Source: Bog-473 sp036491435
GTDB lineage: Bacteria; Actinomycetota; Acidimicrobiia; Acidimicrobiales; RAAP-2
DNA length: 63,614 nt
Assembly (NCBI GenBank): GCA_036491435.1
Contig: DASXBZ010000034.1
Location: 1 to 63,614, forward strand
Direction of reading: 5' to 3'
Shown here: positions 8,573 to 17,184 of the stretch, one piece after another
How positions within the stretch are numbered: position 1 is the stretch's first letter
How the letters are laid out: each line of letters begins with the position of its first letter
The notes under the pieces: generated by a model
Told to the model about the DNA's origin: nothing
The model's input: only the letters and a program-made list of their open reading frames with translations
Databases searched by the model: none
Translations under genes and position numbers: made by a program

Positions 8573-8809
8573 ATGTCCTCTCTTGAGAACCGAGAAGAAG
8601 TTGATCAGCCGACCCGGGAAGCGGCTCCCGGGAAAATGAGCACGGAATCGTCTGTGCCGCACACCGAACGCACGGAAGACAACGTCATCTCTTCAAACGT
8701 GGAGGGTGGCCCAAGCAGAGCGTCTGTCTTGTTGGCCGTAGCTCTGATATTGACGAGCGCAACCGTGGCGGGTTTGGTGATATTTGCTGCGCTGGCTAGC
8801 CCTGCCTGA
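8573..8809 (+). CDS. Small tail-anchored membrane protein, unknown
   Basis: The 78-residue product has about 48 hydrophilic, acidic residues, then one hydrophobic helix (about residues 50-75, VLLAVALILTSATVAGLVIF) and only a Ser-Pro-Ala tail. This is the exact architecture of a tail-anchored protein. The ATG lies 4 bases past the stop of the second ArsA/Get3-like gene, so it is likely translationally coupled. The frame is open further upstream, but that part is a shadow of the ATPase gene. No homologous family was recognised. It is a candidate partner or client of the two ATPases. Confidence 0.6.
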   Translation: MSSLENREEVDQPTREAAPGKMSTESSVPHTERTEDNVISSNVEGGPSRASVLLAVALILTSATVAGLVIFAALASPA

Positions 8810-8849
8810 ACCCATGACAGGTCCAATTCCGTAGCAAGTTAGCCAGCGC
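8789..8849. terminator. Long-range inverted repeat at convergent gene ends
   Basis: GCGCTGGCTA at 8789-8798 is matched by TAGCCAGCGC at 8840-8849, a perfect 10-bp inverted repeat with a 41-base loop. It spans the ends of the convergent genes stopping at 8809 and 8839. It could act as a bidirectional terminator, but lacks a T-tract and its arms are partly coding. Confidence 0.35.
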
Positions 8850-9924
8850 TAAAGGCGATGTGTCCCTCGGCGTGCGCAACGGGCGGACCGGCGGCAATCT
8901 GACGGACCGTGCAGGAGGTGCTGCACCGCACAGCTATCGTCCGGGCTCCGCCTTCACTGGCCACGAGAAGGTCCCCGGGTCCCATGCCTGCCTTGATCAG
9001 TTCGCTCCCGGGTAGCCGCAGCAAATTATTGGTACCGGGATGTGCATTGCCTCGTGAGAAGCGGTCGGCAAGGTAGGCCATCCCTAGGCGACCGAAAGAC
9101 TTGGGGACGAACCCCGCACTCTCGACCCCGATGTCCGGGCCGCTGGGCAGGAGGGATCGGACGACAAGTCTGGTGCGCCCATTGGGTTCGACAGCGAAAA
9201 TGCGGCCAGATACTTCGTCCGGAGCGATGAGGTCTCCTCCGAACGAACCGAACGATGCGGGTGCAACCACGATGCCCCCTTCGATGACCGGGGCGTCGGC
9301 GGTGATCGTGCTCGACTTGCCATGGCAATCGACGGCGAACACGGTCGTCCCACCCTGTTGGGCCGAACTCACGAGGAGGCGGTATCCGAAACGACCGACC
9401 GAGTCGAACGTGATCCCGTTCGGTCTCGCTTCTGTGGGGAGCTCGGCGAAGCGATGTGCTGTCCCGTTTTGGTTTATGGCGATGACGCCAGGCGATCGGC
9501 TGGGCTCGATGGCGAACGTGGTGTTGACGGGGAACGAGCACCCCGACGCGGCGTCGCCACCCGCCGCACCGCCCACCGTGATGTAAGGCTCTGGGCCCTT
9601 CGCCGTGGAGTAGCCCGAGCCCCCTCGAGCAAAGGGGCGAACGACCCCGCTGCGATCGAGCAGGAACAACCTTCCTGCCGCTGCCACGGAGAATGACCCG
9701 TCTCCGCGAGGACCGGCGATATCGACCACGCCGGCCAGGTGGCGGTAGGGGACCCAGTGAGCGGGAAGCGGCACGGCGCCAGTAGGTGAGCCAGCGGCTC
9801 CGCCCACTGTGACGCCGAGCGCAGTGAGACCGAAGGCAACGAACCCGAGCCTGAACGCCGCACGACAGGAACTATGACGTGTCCCCACTTTCGATAGCCG
9901 CGATCGAAAACGAAAGTAGTGCAT
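8839..9924 (-). CDS. Secreted beta-propeller-like (SMP-30/NHL type) protein
   Basis: The 361-residue product has a basic N-terminus and a hydrophobic signal segment (about residues 25-46, ending in an AAGS-like cleavage region), so it is probably exported. The body has repeated beta-rich units with segments such as RPNGITFDSVGRFGYRLLVS and GGDLIAPDEVSGRIFAVEPN, as in SMP-30/gluconolactonase or NHL-type propellers. Catalytic metal ligands could not be placed. Four Cys in the mature part may form disulfides. ATG 9924 is preferred to a TTG one codon upstream. It converges on the tail-anchored protein gene. Confidence 0.6.
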   Translation of the reverse strand: MHYFRFRSRLSKVGTRHSSCRAAFRLGFVAFGLTALGVTVGGAAGSPTGAVPLPAHWVPYRHLAGVVDIAGPRGDGSFSVAAAGRLFLLDRSGVVRPFARGGSGYSTAKGPEPYITVGGAAGGDAASGCSFPVNTTFAIEPSRSPGVIAINQNGTAHRFAELPTEARPNGITFDSVGRFGYRLLVSSAQQGGTTVFAVDCHGKSSTITADAPVIEGGIVVAPASFGSFGGDLIAPDEVSGRIFAVEPNGRTRLVVRSLLPSGPDIGVESAGFVPKSFGRLGMAYLADRFSRGNAHPGTNNLLRLPGSELIKAGMGPGDLLVASEGGARTIAVRCSTSCTVRQIAAGPPVAHAEGHIAFSAG

Positions 9925-10118
9925 CAAGTGTGAGCAACGACTGGGCTACGGGCCGGCCTAGCGCCGTCCGAGAACGGTCCAGAAGACAGAGGTGTCTCGG
10001 CTGACGCGGCGCGTTGCCGCGTTGAACGGGCGATCACCACGCAACCTCGGTTCGACGCTTTCGTTTCCCAGTGCAAACCGTGTGTCACCGACGCAGGTGA
10101 AGTTACATCGGCTCCCGT

Positions 10119-11447
10119 TCAGTTGCCTTCGCCTGTGCCGAAACGCTGATCGAGCACGAAGAGGGCGACCTGGCGGCCAAGCGTGCTCCCGGCATTGACG
10201 TCGATGCTCGTGTGCTGGCCTGCGAAAATGCGGCTCATGCCGGCTTCGTCTGCCGCCGCCTGAAAGCTGCTGAAGCTCCGGGTCACCCCGGGCAGAGCGT
10301 CTGAGCTAACTGTGAGCGTCTGATCAGGACCGTAGAAGGCTGAGAGCACCGTCGCCCCGGCTTCGCTGATGGTGCTATGTGCCGCGGGGTAGGCCGGGTC
10401 GGCCGCAGTGTTACCGGCCTGCGGGAGCCAAGTGGCGTTAGGTGGATCCACAGCCGGGTTGCCGGGTGTCCCCGCGCGGATGGCGGTCACGGGCCGCCAC
10501 AGTTGGTACTGGTACTTGGCGTCGTAGAACGCGATGGCACTGTCGGCGAACGTCAAGTTCAGATCCCCGAGCAGATGCGAAGCTTGCTCCAAGTTGGTGC
10601 CCCGGCTGGTGATCTGGCCATCGGCGATCTCGTTCCACGTGTTCCAAATCGGCGGCGCCCAGAACTTTGCGATCGTCGTTTCGTCGGGCGTCCGGGTTGT
10701 GCTGCTGTTCTGTCCGAGGCTCTGTACCTGGTTGATCGCATTTGCCCACTCGGGGCTGGTGAGAGGCGGTGGCGGCGGCGGTCTGAATTGGTCACCGGCC
10801 TCGAGGACCCAAGGAGTGATCGCACCCCAGTTCGTGAACACGGCGGGAGCGAAATTCGGCGGAGTGAGCTGATAGTTGCCAGGCTGGCTGCCAGGGACAA
10901 ATGGCGTAGGGGCGTTCTGTGAACCGTCATTGGTTCGCAGACCGAGGAGCAAGGTGGCCGCACGACCTCCGACCAGCTGGCCGGCCTGCTTCGCCGGTGA
11001 GTCGGGTATGGCGCCGAGTTGCGTCGCCAACAGTTGATTCAGTTGGGGCGCGAAGCTCGGGAAGAGAGCGAGCAGCGTGTCGTGGGCGGCCTGTTCGGCG
11101 GCGGCATCGGCTCGAGCCGTACGTGGTGCATCGACGTGGAACACATACGGTTTGTCGGCGCGTGTGATCGAAGCAACCGAGTCGTAGATGGCCGTGTCGA
11201 GCAGGGCGAAACTGCGTGTCGGGTGGATGGTTGAAGGCTGGGCTCCGGGGGTCTGCTCGATCATGAGCAGCTCCTTGTTCCAATCCACCGCGATCTGGCC
11301 GCTACCTGGCTGGAAGGCGACGACTGCCCCAGCGAGACCGACGCCGGGGTTGCGTGAAAGTGGGTCGCCAAAGGCCAGTCCCGGAAAAGCGATTGCGACG
11401 CCTGCCATCAAAGCTCCGGCGAGCCTGATTGTTGTCTTCCTTCTCAC
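10119..11447 (-). CDS. Vanadium-dependent haloperoxidase-like / PAP2 phosphatase-fold secreted enzyme
   Basis: The 442-residue exported protein belongs to the vanadium-haloperoxidase branch of the PAP2 superfamily. The three oxyanion-binding motifs are visible: an LWRP segment (YQLWRPVTAIR), the PAYPAAHSTIS motif and the final SRIFAGQHTSIDVN motif with its histidine. Such enzymes oxidise halides with H2O2, or act as phosphatases when vanadate is not bound. A signal peptide (RRKTTIRLAGALMAGVAIA) follows the GTG start at 11447, chosen because AAGGAG lies six bases upstream; an upstream GTG at 11489 has none. Halide specificity cannot be read. Confidence 0.85.
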   Translation of the reverse strand: MRRKTTIRLAGALMAGVAIAFPGLAFGDPLSRNPGVGLAGAVVAFQPGSGQIAVDWNKELLMIEQTPGAQPSTIHPTRSFALLDTAIYDSVASITRADKPYVFHVDAPRTARADAAAEQAAHDTLLALFPSFAPQLNQLLATQLGAIPDSPAKQAGQLVGGRAATLLLGLRTNDGSQNAPTPFVPGSQPGNYQLTPPNFAPAVFTNWGAITPWVLEAGDQFRPPPPPPLTSPEWANAINQVQSLGQNSSTTRTPDETTIAKFWAPPIWNTWNEIADGQITSRGTNLEQASHLLGDLNLTFADSAIAFYDAKYQYQLWRPVTAIRAGTPGNPAVDPPNATWLPQAGNTAADPAYPAAHSTISEAGATVLSAFYGPDQTLTVSSDALPGVTRSFSSFQAAADEAGMSRIFAGQHTSIDVNAGSTLGRQVALFVLDQRFGTGEGN

Positions 11448-11735
11448 ATCAATCTCCTTGTTCGCATGACCCTGTGAGTGACCAACCACGCCAACGCGGC
11501 TGCGCTGAAGTGAGGTCAGGCGTCGGCAAAGCCGAAAGATGAGGTGACCGTGGGATGGCTCTAGTCGACGCCGTGAGTAGATAAGGAGCCGGGTTACAAC
11601 CTTGCTCTTGGAGCGCCTATCGAGAAGGAAACGGCAGGTGCCGACGAGCCCCTGGCCAGCAAGGACCGCCCGGTGTCGGACAGGCCCTCATTCCCCGCAA
11701 TCGGGGCCGCTGGATGGACCGCCCATCGTCGTCGG

Positions 11736-12767
11736 CTACTCGACGATCACCACGTTGCGACCGATTGTCGCGCGCGCCTCCATGGCGCCGACGATCTCGG
11801 GTAACGCGGCAAATGACGACGTGGAACCGGTAATGGGACGAATCGTGCCGGCTGCGATCATGGCCAAGAGCTCCTCGTGCAACCGCACGCCGTCGGCATG
11901 TGACGGGAAGTTCAGTCCGGTCGCGCGCTTAAATGCGAGCGCGTCTTCCGTGTATGCGTGGCAGACGCCGACGAGCGAGAAGTTGCCGAACAAAACGGGT
12001 CTCGGCACGATCCCTTCGTCCTCGGCCTCGATCCCGGATGCGAAGCCGACGAGCAGATGGCGGCCTCCGAAGGCCATACACCGAAACGTTTCGAGTGTGG
12101 TGGCTCCACCCACGGTATCGAAGGCCACGTCGACCCCCCGTCCACCCGTCGCGTCGAGGACTCGCGCGACGAAGTCGTCCTTCCGATAGTCGATGGCGAC
12201 GTCGGCGCCGAGTTCCGTGGCAAACCTGACCTTTTCTGGGTTGCCCGCCGTCGCGATCACTCGGGCACCGCGTGCGCATGCGAGTTGTACGGCGGCCGAA
12301 CCCGCACCTCCGGCAGCGGCGTGCACGAGCACGGTGTCGTCGGCGGAGAGACGGGCACGTTCGTAGAGGGCCAACGATGCGACGTGGAACGGCATGTAGA
12401 CCGACGCTGCCGCCGGCGTATCCATGTTGTCTGGCATCGCAAAGGTCATCGCGACTGGCGCAACGGCGATCTCCGCATACCCGCCGAACGCACCGGCAGG
12501 AATCGCGCAGACCCGCGTTCCGATCATCGCGGCACCGCCTTCGCCGGCCGCCTGCACTCGACCCAGAACCTCCATCCCCGGGATGTACGGGGGCTCGATC
12601 GGTACTGTCCGGTAGCGGCCGCGGATGCCGTCGATGTCGTTGAAATTGATCGTGATCGCCTCCACTGCGATCTGGACTTCTCCTGGTCCGGGCTCAGGTG
12701 CATCGACCTCGTCCATCCGGAGCACGTCGGTCGGTGCACCAAATTCGTGAGCCACCCACGCTCTCAT
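11736..12767 (-). CDS. Zn-independent quinone oxidoreductase-like MDR protein (first copy)
   Basis: The 343-residue medium-chain dehydrogenase/reductase has the N-terminal GroES-like domain (PGPGEVQIAVEAITINFNDI) and a Rossmann domain with the nucleotide motif AAAGGAGSAAVQLA near residue 150. It lacks the Cys/His ligands of zinc alcohol dehydrogenases, so NADPH:quinone or enone reduction is most likely. ATG 12767 (MRAWVAHEFG) is the natural start; an in-frame extension to 12809 is basic and unlikely to be coding. A second member lies 88 bases upstream on the same strand and starts with the same MRAW. Confidence 0.85.
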   Translation of the reverse strand: MRAWVAHEFGAPTDVLRMDEVDAPEPGPGEVQIAVEAITINFNDIDGIRGRYRTVPIEPPYIPGMEVLGRVQAAGEGGAAMIGTRVCAIPAGAFGGYAEIAVAPVAMTFAMPDNMDTPAAASVYMPFHVASLALYERARLSADDTVLVHAAAGGAGSAAVQLACARGARVIATAGNPEKVRFATELGADVAIDYRKDDFVARVLDATGGRGVDVAFDTVGGATTLETFRCMAFGGRHLLVGFASGIEAEDEGIVPRPVLFGNFSLVGVCHAYTEDALAFKRATGLNFPSHADGVRLHEELLAMIAAGTIRPITGSTSSFAALPEIVGAMEARATIGRNVVIVE

Positions 12768-12855
12768 GCTGCGCCTCCTCCCGAGTGTCCTTGCACTGCT
12801 GCGTTCCACACCGTCAAACGTCGCGAACGATCCGCACCGCCGGCGGGGTTCTCAC

Positions 12856-13833
12856 TCAGCACACCATGACCATCTTTCCGATGACCGACCGATCCGCCAG
12901 GCGCTGCAACGCCGAAGGGAGATCGTCGAAGGCGACCTGGGTGGTGACCGTGTTCTGCAGCCGACCCGAGGAGACGAGGTCGGAGAGTCGGGCATGGATG
13001 ACATCGAGCTCGTCCCGGCCGTAGTCACCGGCGTAGACGCCGACCAGCGATGTGTTCGTCACAACCAGGTTGATGGTCTCGATCCGGGCCCAGTTTCCGC
13101 TCGCGAATCCGACGGCCAGTAGCCGACCGTGACGAGCCAGCGCTGTCGCCGCCTCCTCAGCGACGGAACCCCCAACTGGGTCGTAGACGACGTCCACGCC
13201 GCGGCCGCCTGTGATGAGACGCAGTCGACCTGCCAAATCGCCATCTCGATAGTTGATGGTCTCGTCCGCGCCCCTGCCACGACAGAACTCGGCCCGAGCC
13301 TCGTCGCTCACGATGGCCACCACCCGCGCCCCGAGGGCCCGGCCGAGCTGCACGGCTGCGATTCCGCTGCCACCCGCCGCCCCGATCACCGCGACCCACT
13401 GTCCCGGTTCGAGATGCGCGCGGTCGACCAGACCGATCCACGCGGTGAGATGGGGTATCCAGAAGCCGGCTGCTTCGACGTCGCCTAGTCCGGATGGAAC
13501 CGCGAACGAAGACCGAGCGGGAGTCAGGTATTCCTCCGCGAACGAACCGCTGCCTTCCATGAAGCTGGTGGTGGACATGACCTTCGTTCCGAGAGCCATG
13601 TCGACGTCCGGACCCACGGCAATGACCACGCCGGCACCTTCTTGCCCCGGAGTGAAGGCGCCAGACGGCGTGAGCGGGTAGGTGTGACGGCACATCAGCA
13701 CGTCGGGTAGTCCGATGCCCGCCGCGGTCACTTGGACCCGGATTTGGCCCGGGCCTGGCTCGGGAACCGGGACGTCGGCAAGGCTCAACACCTCCGACGG
13801 CTCTCCCGGGCGTTCGACTCGCCACGCTCGCAT
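12856..13833 (-). CDS. Zn-independent quinone oxidoreductase-like MDR protein (second copy)
   Basis: The 325-residue medium-chain dehydrogenase/reductase has the GroES-like domain (PGPGQIRVQVTAAGIGLPDV) and the cofactor motif GAAGGSGIAAVQLGRALGA at about residue 145. Zinc ligands are absent. ATG 13833 (MRAWRVERPG) is preferred over an extension to 13884. It is the promoter-proximal member of a tandem pair with 11736-12767. The two are clearly related but far from identical, which suggests an old duplication or separate recruitment. The substrate is unknown. Confidence 0.85.
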   Translation of the reverse strand: MRAWRVERPGEPSEVLSLADVPVPEPGPGQIRVQVTAAGIGLPDVLMCRHTYPLTPSGAFTPGQEGAGVVIAVGPDVDMALGTKVMSTTSFMEGSGSFAEEYLTPARSSFAVPSGLGDVEAAGFWIPHLTAWIGLVDRAHLEPGQWVAVIGAAGGSGIAAVQLGRALGARVVAIVSDEARAEFCRGRGADETINYRDGDLAGRLRLITGGRGVDVVYDPVGGSVAEEAATALARHGRLLAVGFASGNWARIETINLVVTNTSLVGVYAGDYGRDELDVIHARLSDLVSSGRLQNTVTTQVAFDDLPSALQRLADRSVIGKMVMVC

Positions 13834-14040
13834 CAGGCCTCCACTCGCTTGCCGGAGATCTCCTCGACTCGGCAAGCACGTCATTCTGCCTTCGAGAGTC
13901 GGGACTGCGTCAGACTTTGCTGGCTGGCGTCGTCGCAGCGGCCCTCACGAGAGCACGACTGGGAGAAGGCTCACACCACGACGAGCCCGGAAACTCCGGG
14001 GGTGCGCTACGGTAATTGCGCTCCGGCCCTATGCCGGGGC

Positions 14041-14136
14041 GGCACAGACTCAGCGAAGTCCGGTCGAATTCCGGCGCTGTCCCGCAATGGTGAGGCTCCC
14101 TGCGAAGGGGGCGAGCCCAGACGCCTGACCTGTGTC
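14041..14136 (+). promoter_or_regulatory. Cobalamin (B12) riboswitch aptamer
   Basis: The B12-box core is present: GAAGTCCGGTCGAATTCCGG, then CGCTGTCCCGCAATGGTGAG, then GAGCCCAGACGCCTGACC. These match the conserved aptamer in order and spacing. A closing stem forms between GGCACAG (14041-14047) and CTGTGTC (14130-14136), seven pairs with one G-U. The aptamer sits about 100 bases upstream of a cobalamin import and salvage operon, where B12 binding would switch expression off. The stretch 13834-14040 before it holds nothing recognisable. Confidence 0.92.
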
Positions 14137-14151
14137 GACGCAACCAGTCCT

Positions 14152-14232
14152 CGGAGGAAGGGCGGTTCGTTCGGCCCCCCATCGGGAGTCGGATCGGGCG
14201 CACTTCGTCCTCCGTAACCCGATGGAGGATGA
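14152..14232 (+). promoter_or_regulatory. Riboswitch expression platform with competing SD hairpins
   Basis: TCCTCC (14208-14213) can pair with the Shine-Dalgarno GGAGGA (14224-14229), extended to a 9-bp stem 14205-14213/14224-14232 with one G-U, hiding the ribosome site. The same TCCTCC(G) can pair instead with an upstream CGGAGGA (14152-14158). A third option pairs CCATCGGG (14179-14186) with CCCGATGG (14218-14225). These exclusive pairings are what a translational switch needs; which forms when B12 is bound is inferred. Confidence 0.6.
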
Positions 14233-14234
14233 TC

Positions 14235-15197
14235 ATGTTCAAGAGCATCAGGCGGGCCACCGCAACAATTGCTGTCTTTTTGGCTTCGCTCACCGCGCCT
14301 GTCGTGGCGAGCATCGTCCCGGCGGGTCCGATCGGGTCCGTCCCGGCCGCAGCGGCGACCTCGTCGTTTCCGACGACCGTCCATGCGGCCAACGGGAATG
14401 TGAAGATCGCGAACCGGCCCACGGCCATCGTGTCTCTGTCGCCCACCGCGACCGAGATGCTCTATGCGATCGGCGCGGGGAGCCAGGTCAAGGCCGTCGA
14501 CTCCTACTCCGACTACCCCTCGAACGCGCCGCATACGCAGCTGAGCGGCAACGATCCCAATGTCGAGGCCATTGCGCAGTACAAGCCCGACCTGGTGATC
14601 ATGTCGGACGAGGCTCCGAGCGTCGACCACCAAGTGGAGGCTCTCGGGATCCCGGTGCTGAGTGAGCCCGCTGCGGCCAATCTCAATCAGGCATACGCGC
14701 AGTTCGAGGCGTTGGGGCAGGCGACGGGTCACGTGGCGCCCGCCAAGGCCGAGGTGAGCAACATCAAGGGTCAGATCGCCCGCATCGTGGCGTCGGTGCA
14801 CAAGCCCACCCATCCGGTGACCTACTACTACGAGCTCGACCAGACCTACTACTCGGCCACGTCGGACACGTTCATCGGTGGGCTGTTCAAGCTGCTCGGG
14901 TTGCACAGCATCGCCGACTCCGCCAAGGGAGCCGCCGCGGCAGGCGGCTACCCGCAACTGAACGGCGAGTTCATCTTGAAGGCGAATCCCGCCTACATCT
15001 TCTTGGCGGACACGCTCTGCTGCGCACAGTCCCCGGCCACGGTCGCCGTCCGCCCCGGATGGTCGAAGATGTCGGCCGTGAAGGGCAACCGCATCCTCAG
15101 CCTGAACGACGACATCGCGTCGCGTTGGGGCCCGCGCGTCGTCATTCTGCTGTCGCAAGTGGCCGCCGAGATGAAGGCGCACCAGGTGTCTTCATGA
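14235..15197 (+). CDS. btuF: Cobalamin ABC transporter substrate-binding protein BtuF-like
   Basis: The 320-residue secreted binding protein has a signal peptide (FKSIRRATATIAVFLASLTA) and then the helical-backbone periplasmic-binding fold: RPTAIVSLSPTATEMLYAIG at the start of lobe 1 and YKPDLVIM thereafter. It would capture cobalamin or cobinamide for the BtuCD importer. GGAGG at 14224-14228 fits ATG 14235 (six-base spacing) rather than ATG 14229, which directly abuts it. A B12 riboswitch precedes it, and its TGA overlaps the permease ATG, so ligand and role are well supported. No lipobox cysteine was seen. Confidence 0.9.
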   Translation: MFKSIRRATATIAVFLASLTAPVVASIVPAGPIGSVPAAAATSSFPTTVHAANGNVKIANRPTAIVSLSPTATEMLYAIGAGSQVKAVDSYSDYPSNAPHTQLSGNDPNVEAIAQYKPDLVIMSDEAPSVDHQVEALGIPVLSEPAAANLNQAYAQFEALGQATGHVAPAKAEVSNIKGQIARIVASVHKPTHPVTYYYELDQTYYSATSDTFIGGLFKLLGLHSIADSAKGAAAAGGYPQLNGEFILKANPAYIFLADTLCCAQSPATVAVRPGWSKMSAVKGNRILSLNDDIASRWGPRVVILLSQVAAEMKAHQVSS

Positions 15198-16294
15198 CCG
15201 CGACGGCTCCCGCCCGCCCGGCTGAGGTGCCGGCGCCACCCGCACCTGAGTTGCGCGGGCCGGGAGTCCGCCACACCTGGGTCCCGATGGTCGTGGCGGC
15301 CGTCCTCATGGTTGTGGTCGCCACGGTGGCGCTCTGTGTCGGGCCGGTGACGGTGCCGCCGTCCCAGGTGTTGGGCACGCTCCTCGCCCACGTCCCGCTG
15401 CTGCACTTCCACACCGATACCCCCGCGCTCAACCAGGCGATCGTCTGGCAGCTGCGAGCGCCGCGGGTCGTGCTGGCCGCCATCGTGGGAGCCATGCTGG
15501 CCGCAGGCGGGGCGGCGTACCAGGGCCTGTTCCGCAATCCGCTCGCCGATCCGTACCTGCTCGGTGTGGCCGCCGGGGCGGGCCTCGGTGCCACCATCGA
15601 GATCGTCTACGGGGGCGATTCGAGCAGCCTGTTGCCCGTCTTCGCCTTCGTCGGCGGGGCGCTGGCGGTGGCCGCGACCTATCTGATCGGCGTCGCCAAC
15701 GGGAAGCGGGCCTGGGGTTATTCGATAGTGCTGGCCGGCGTCGCCGTGGCGGCGTTGCTGACGGCGATTCAGACATATCTGCAGCAGCGCGACGCGGAGC
15801 AGATCCGTCAGATCTACAACTGGATCCTCGGCAGCTTCTCCGTGGCATCGTGGTCGGACGTGACGTTGATCCTGCCCTACGTGGTCGTATCCGCCGTGGT
15901 GCTCCTCGCGCACCGGCGCATGCTCGACGTGCTGCGGGTCGGCGAGGAGGAGGCGGGGACGCTCGGCATCCATCCGGCGCGGACCCGGCTCATCGTGGTG
16001 GCCGCGGCCACGCTGGGCACCGCCGCCGCCGTGTCCGTGAGCGGCCTCATCGGTTTCGTCGGGATCATCGTGGCCCATACGGTGCGAATGACCGCCGGCG
16101 GGAGCTATCGGATCATCCTGCCGGTCGCCATGGTGGGCGGCGCCGGCTTCCTGATCGGCGCCGACCTGATCGCCCGCACCATCTTGTCGCCGACCGAGGT
16201 TCCGATCGGTGTGATCACCGCGTGCATCGGCGCCCCGTTCTTCCTCGCCGTGCTCGTGTCGCGGCGCGCCGGCGTCGGCATGGGAGGGTCCTGA
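15194..16294 (+). CDS. btuC: Cobalamin ABC transporter permease BtuC-like (FecCD family)
   Basis: The 366-residue product is a FecCD-family permease with about ten hydrophobic helices. A 40-residue Pro/Ala-rich cytoplasmic N-terminus precedes them. Family segments include RAPRVVLAAIVGAMLAAGGA, GAAYQGLFRNPLADPYLLGV and SGLIGFVGIIVAHTVR, the latter near the coupling helix. The ATG at 15194 overlaps the stop of btuF (ATGA) and is chosen over an open frame reaching back to 15059. It would form the membrane channel with the ATPase encoded next. Confidence 0.93.
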   Translation: MTATAPARPAEVPAPPAPELRGPGVRHTWVPMVVAAVLMVVVATVALCVGPVTVPPSQVLGTLLAHVPLLHFHTDTPALNQAIVWQLRAPRVVLAAIVGAMLAAGGAAYQGLFRNPLADPYLLGVAAGAGLGATIEIVYGGDSSSLLPVFAFVGGALAVAATYLIGVANGKRAWGYSIVLAGVAVAALLTAIQTYLQQRDAEQIRQIYNWILGSFSVASWSDVTLILPYVVVSAVVLLAHRRMLDVLRVGEEEAGTLGIHPARTRLIVVAAATLGTAAAVSVSGLIGFVGIIVAHTVRMTAGGSYRIILPVAMVGGAGFLIGADLIARTILSPTEVPIGVITACIGAPFFLAVLVSRRAGVGMGGS

Positions 16295-17184
16295 TGGCGC
16301 GGCTGGGGACCATCATCCGCTTGGCCGAGCGGCGCCTCGCCGGTCGGACGCGGCGCGGCATCGACGGCGCCATCGTCGAGCTCGACACGGTCACCGTGCA
16401 CTTCGAACAGCAGACTGCGGTGGACGCTGTCTCGGCCTCGGTCGCGCGCGGCGAGTGGGTCGCCGTCATCGGAGCGAACGGAGCCGGCAAGACCACCTTG
16501 CTCCGAGCGGTCGCGGGATTGGTCGAGTACCAGGGCGCGATCCGCCTGGATGGCCGTGACGCCGGGCCGCTGGGGCGCCGTGAGCGTGCCCACGCGGTCT
16601 CGTATGTACCGCAGTCGCCCGAGATGCCGGGCGACATGTCGGTCTTCGACTACGTGCTTCTCGGTCGGACGCCGCACATTTCGTATCTCGCCGTCGAGTC
16701 CTCCCACGATCTGGCGCACTGCCGAAAGCTCCTCGATCGCCTCGAGCTCAGTCACCTGGCGCGCCGACACCTGTCCACCCTGTCGGGCGGCGAGAGGCAG
16801 CGCGTCGTGTTGGCCCGCGCCCTGGCCCAGGAGGCACCCGTCCTTCTGATGGACGAGCCGACCAGCGCGCTCGACATGTCGCACCGGATCGAGGCCCTCG
16901 AGATCGTGGACGAGCTGCGCCACGACTGGGGACTGACGGTGGTGAGTGTGCTGCACGACTTGACGTTGGCTGGACAGTTCGCCGACCGGCTCCTGCTCCT
17001 CGGCGGTGGCACCGTCATCGCGCTGGGGACGCCGGCGGAGGTCCTGGACGAGGCGATCCTCGAAAAGGCATTCGGGTCCCCGGTGCGCATCATCCGCACC
17101 GACGACGGCGAGCTCGTCATCGCGCCCCGCCGCACCGGGACGAGCCGCACGAGCAGTCCTGAGGGCAAAGAGGAGGCGCGGTGA
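16294..17184 (+). CDS. btuD: Cobalamin ABC transporter ATPase BtuD-like
   Basis: The 296-residue ABC ATPase has Walker A GANGAGKTT at about residues 67-75, a Q-loop (VPQSPEMPGDMS), the signature LSGGERQR, Walker B VLLMDEPTSALD and the switch His in VLHDLTLAGQ. It powers uptake through the permease encoded just before. Its ATG shares a base with the permease TGA (TGATG), and its own TGA overlaps the CobO GTG. A 30-residue N-terminal extension precedes the domain. Confidence 0.93.
   Translation: MARLGTIIRLAERRLAGRTRRGIDGAIVELDTVTVHFEQQTAVDAVSASVARGEWVAVIGANGAGKTTLLRAVAGLVEYQGAIRLDGRDAGPLGRRERAHAVSYVPQSPEMPGDMSVFDYVLLGRTPHISYLAVESSHDLAHCRKLLDRLELSHLARRHLSTLSGGERQRVVLARALAQEAPVLLMDEPTSALDMSHRIEALEIVDELRHDWGLTVVSVLHDLTLAGQFADRLLLLGGGTVIALGTPAEVLDEAILEKAFGSPVRIIRTDDGELVIAPRRTGTSRTSSPEGKEEAR

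Noticed and set aside
14007..15182. Long minus-strand frame across the riboswitch and btuF
   Set aside because: Arg/Gly/His-rich shadow; the plus strand carries a clear aptamer and a full binding protein.
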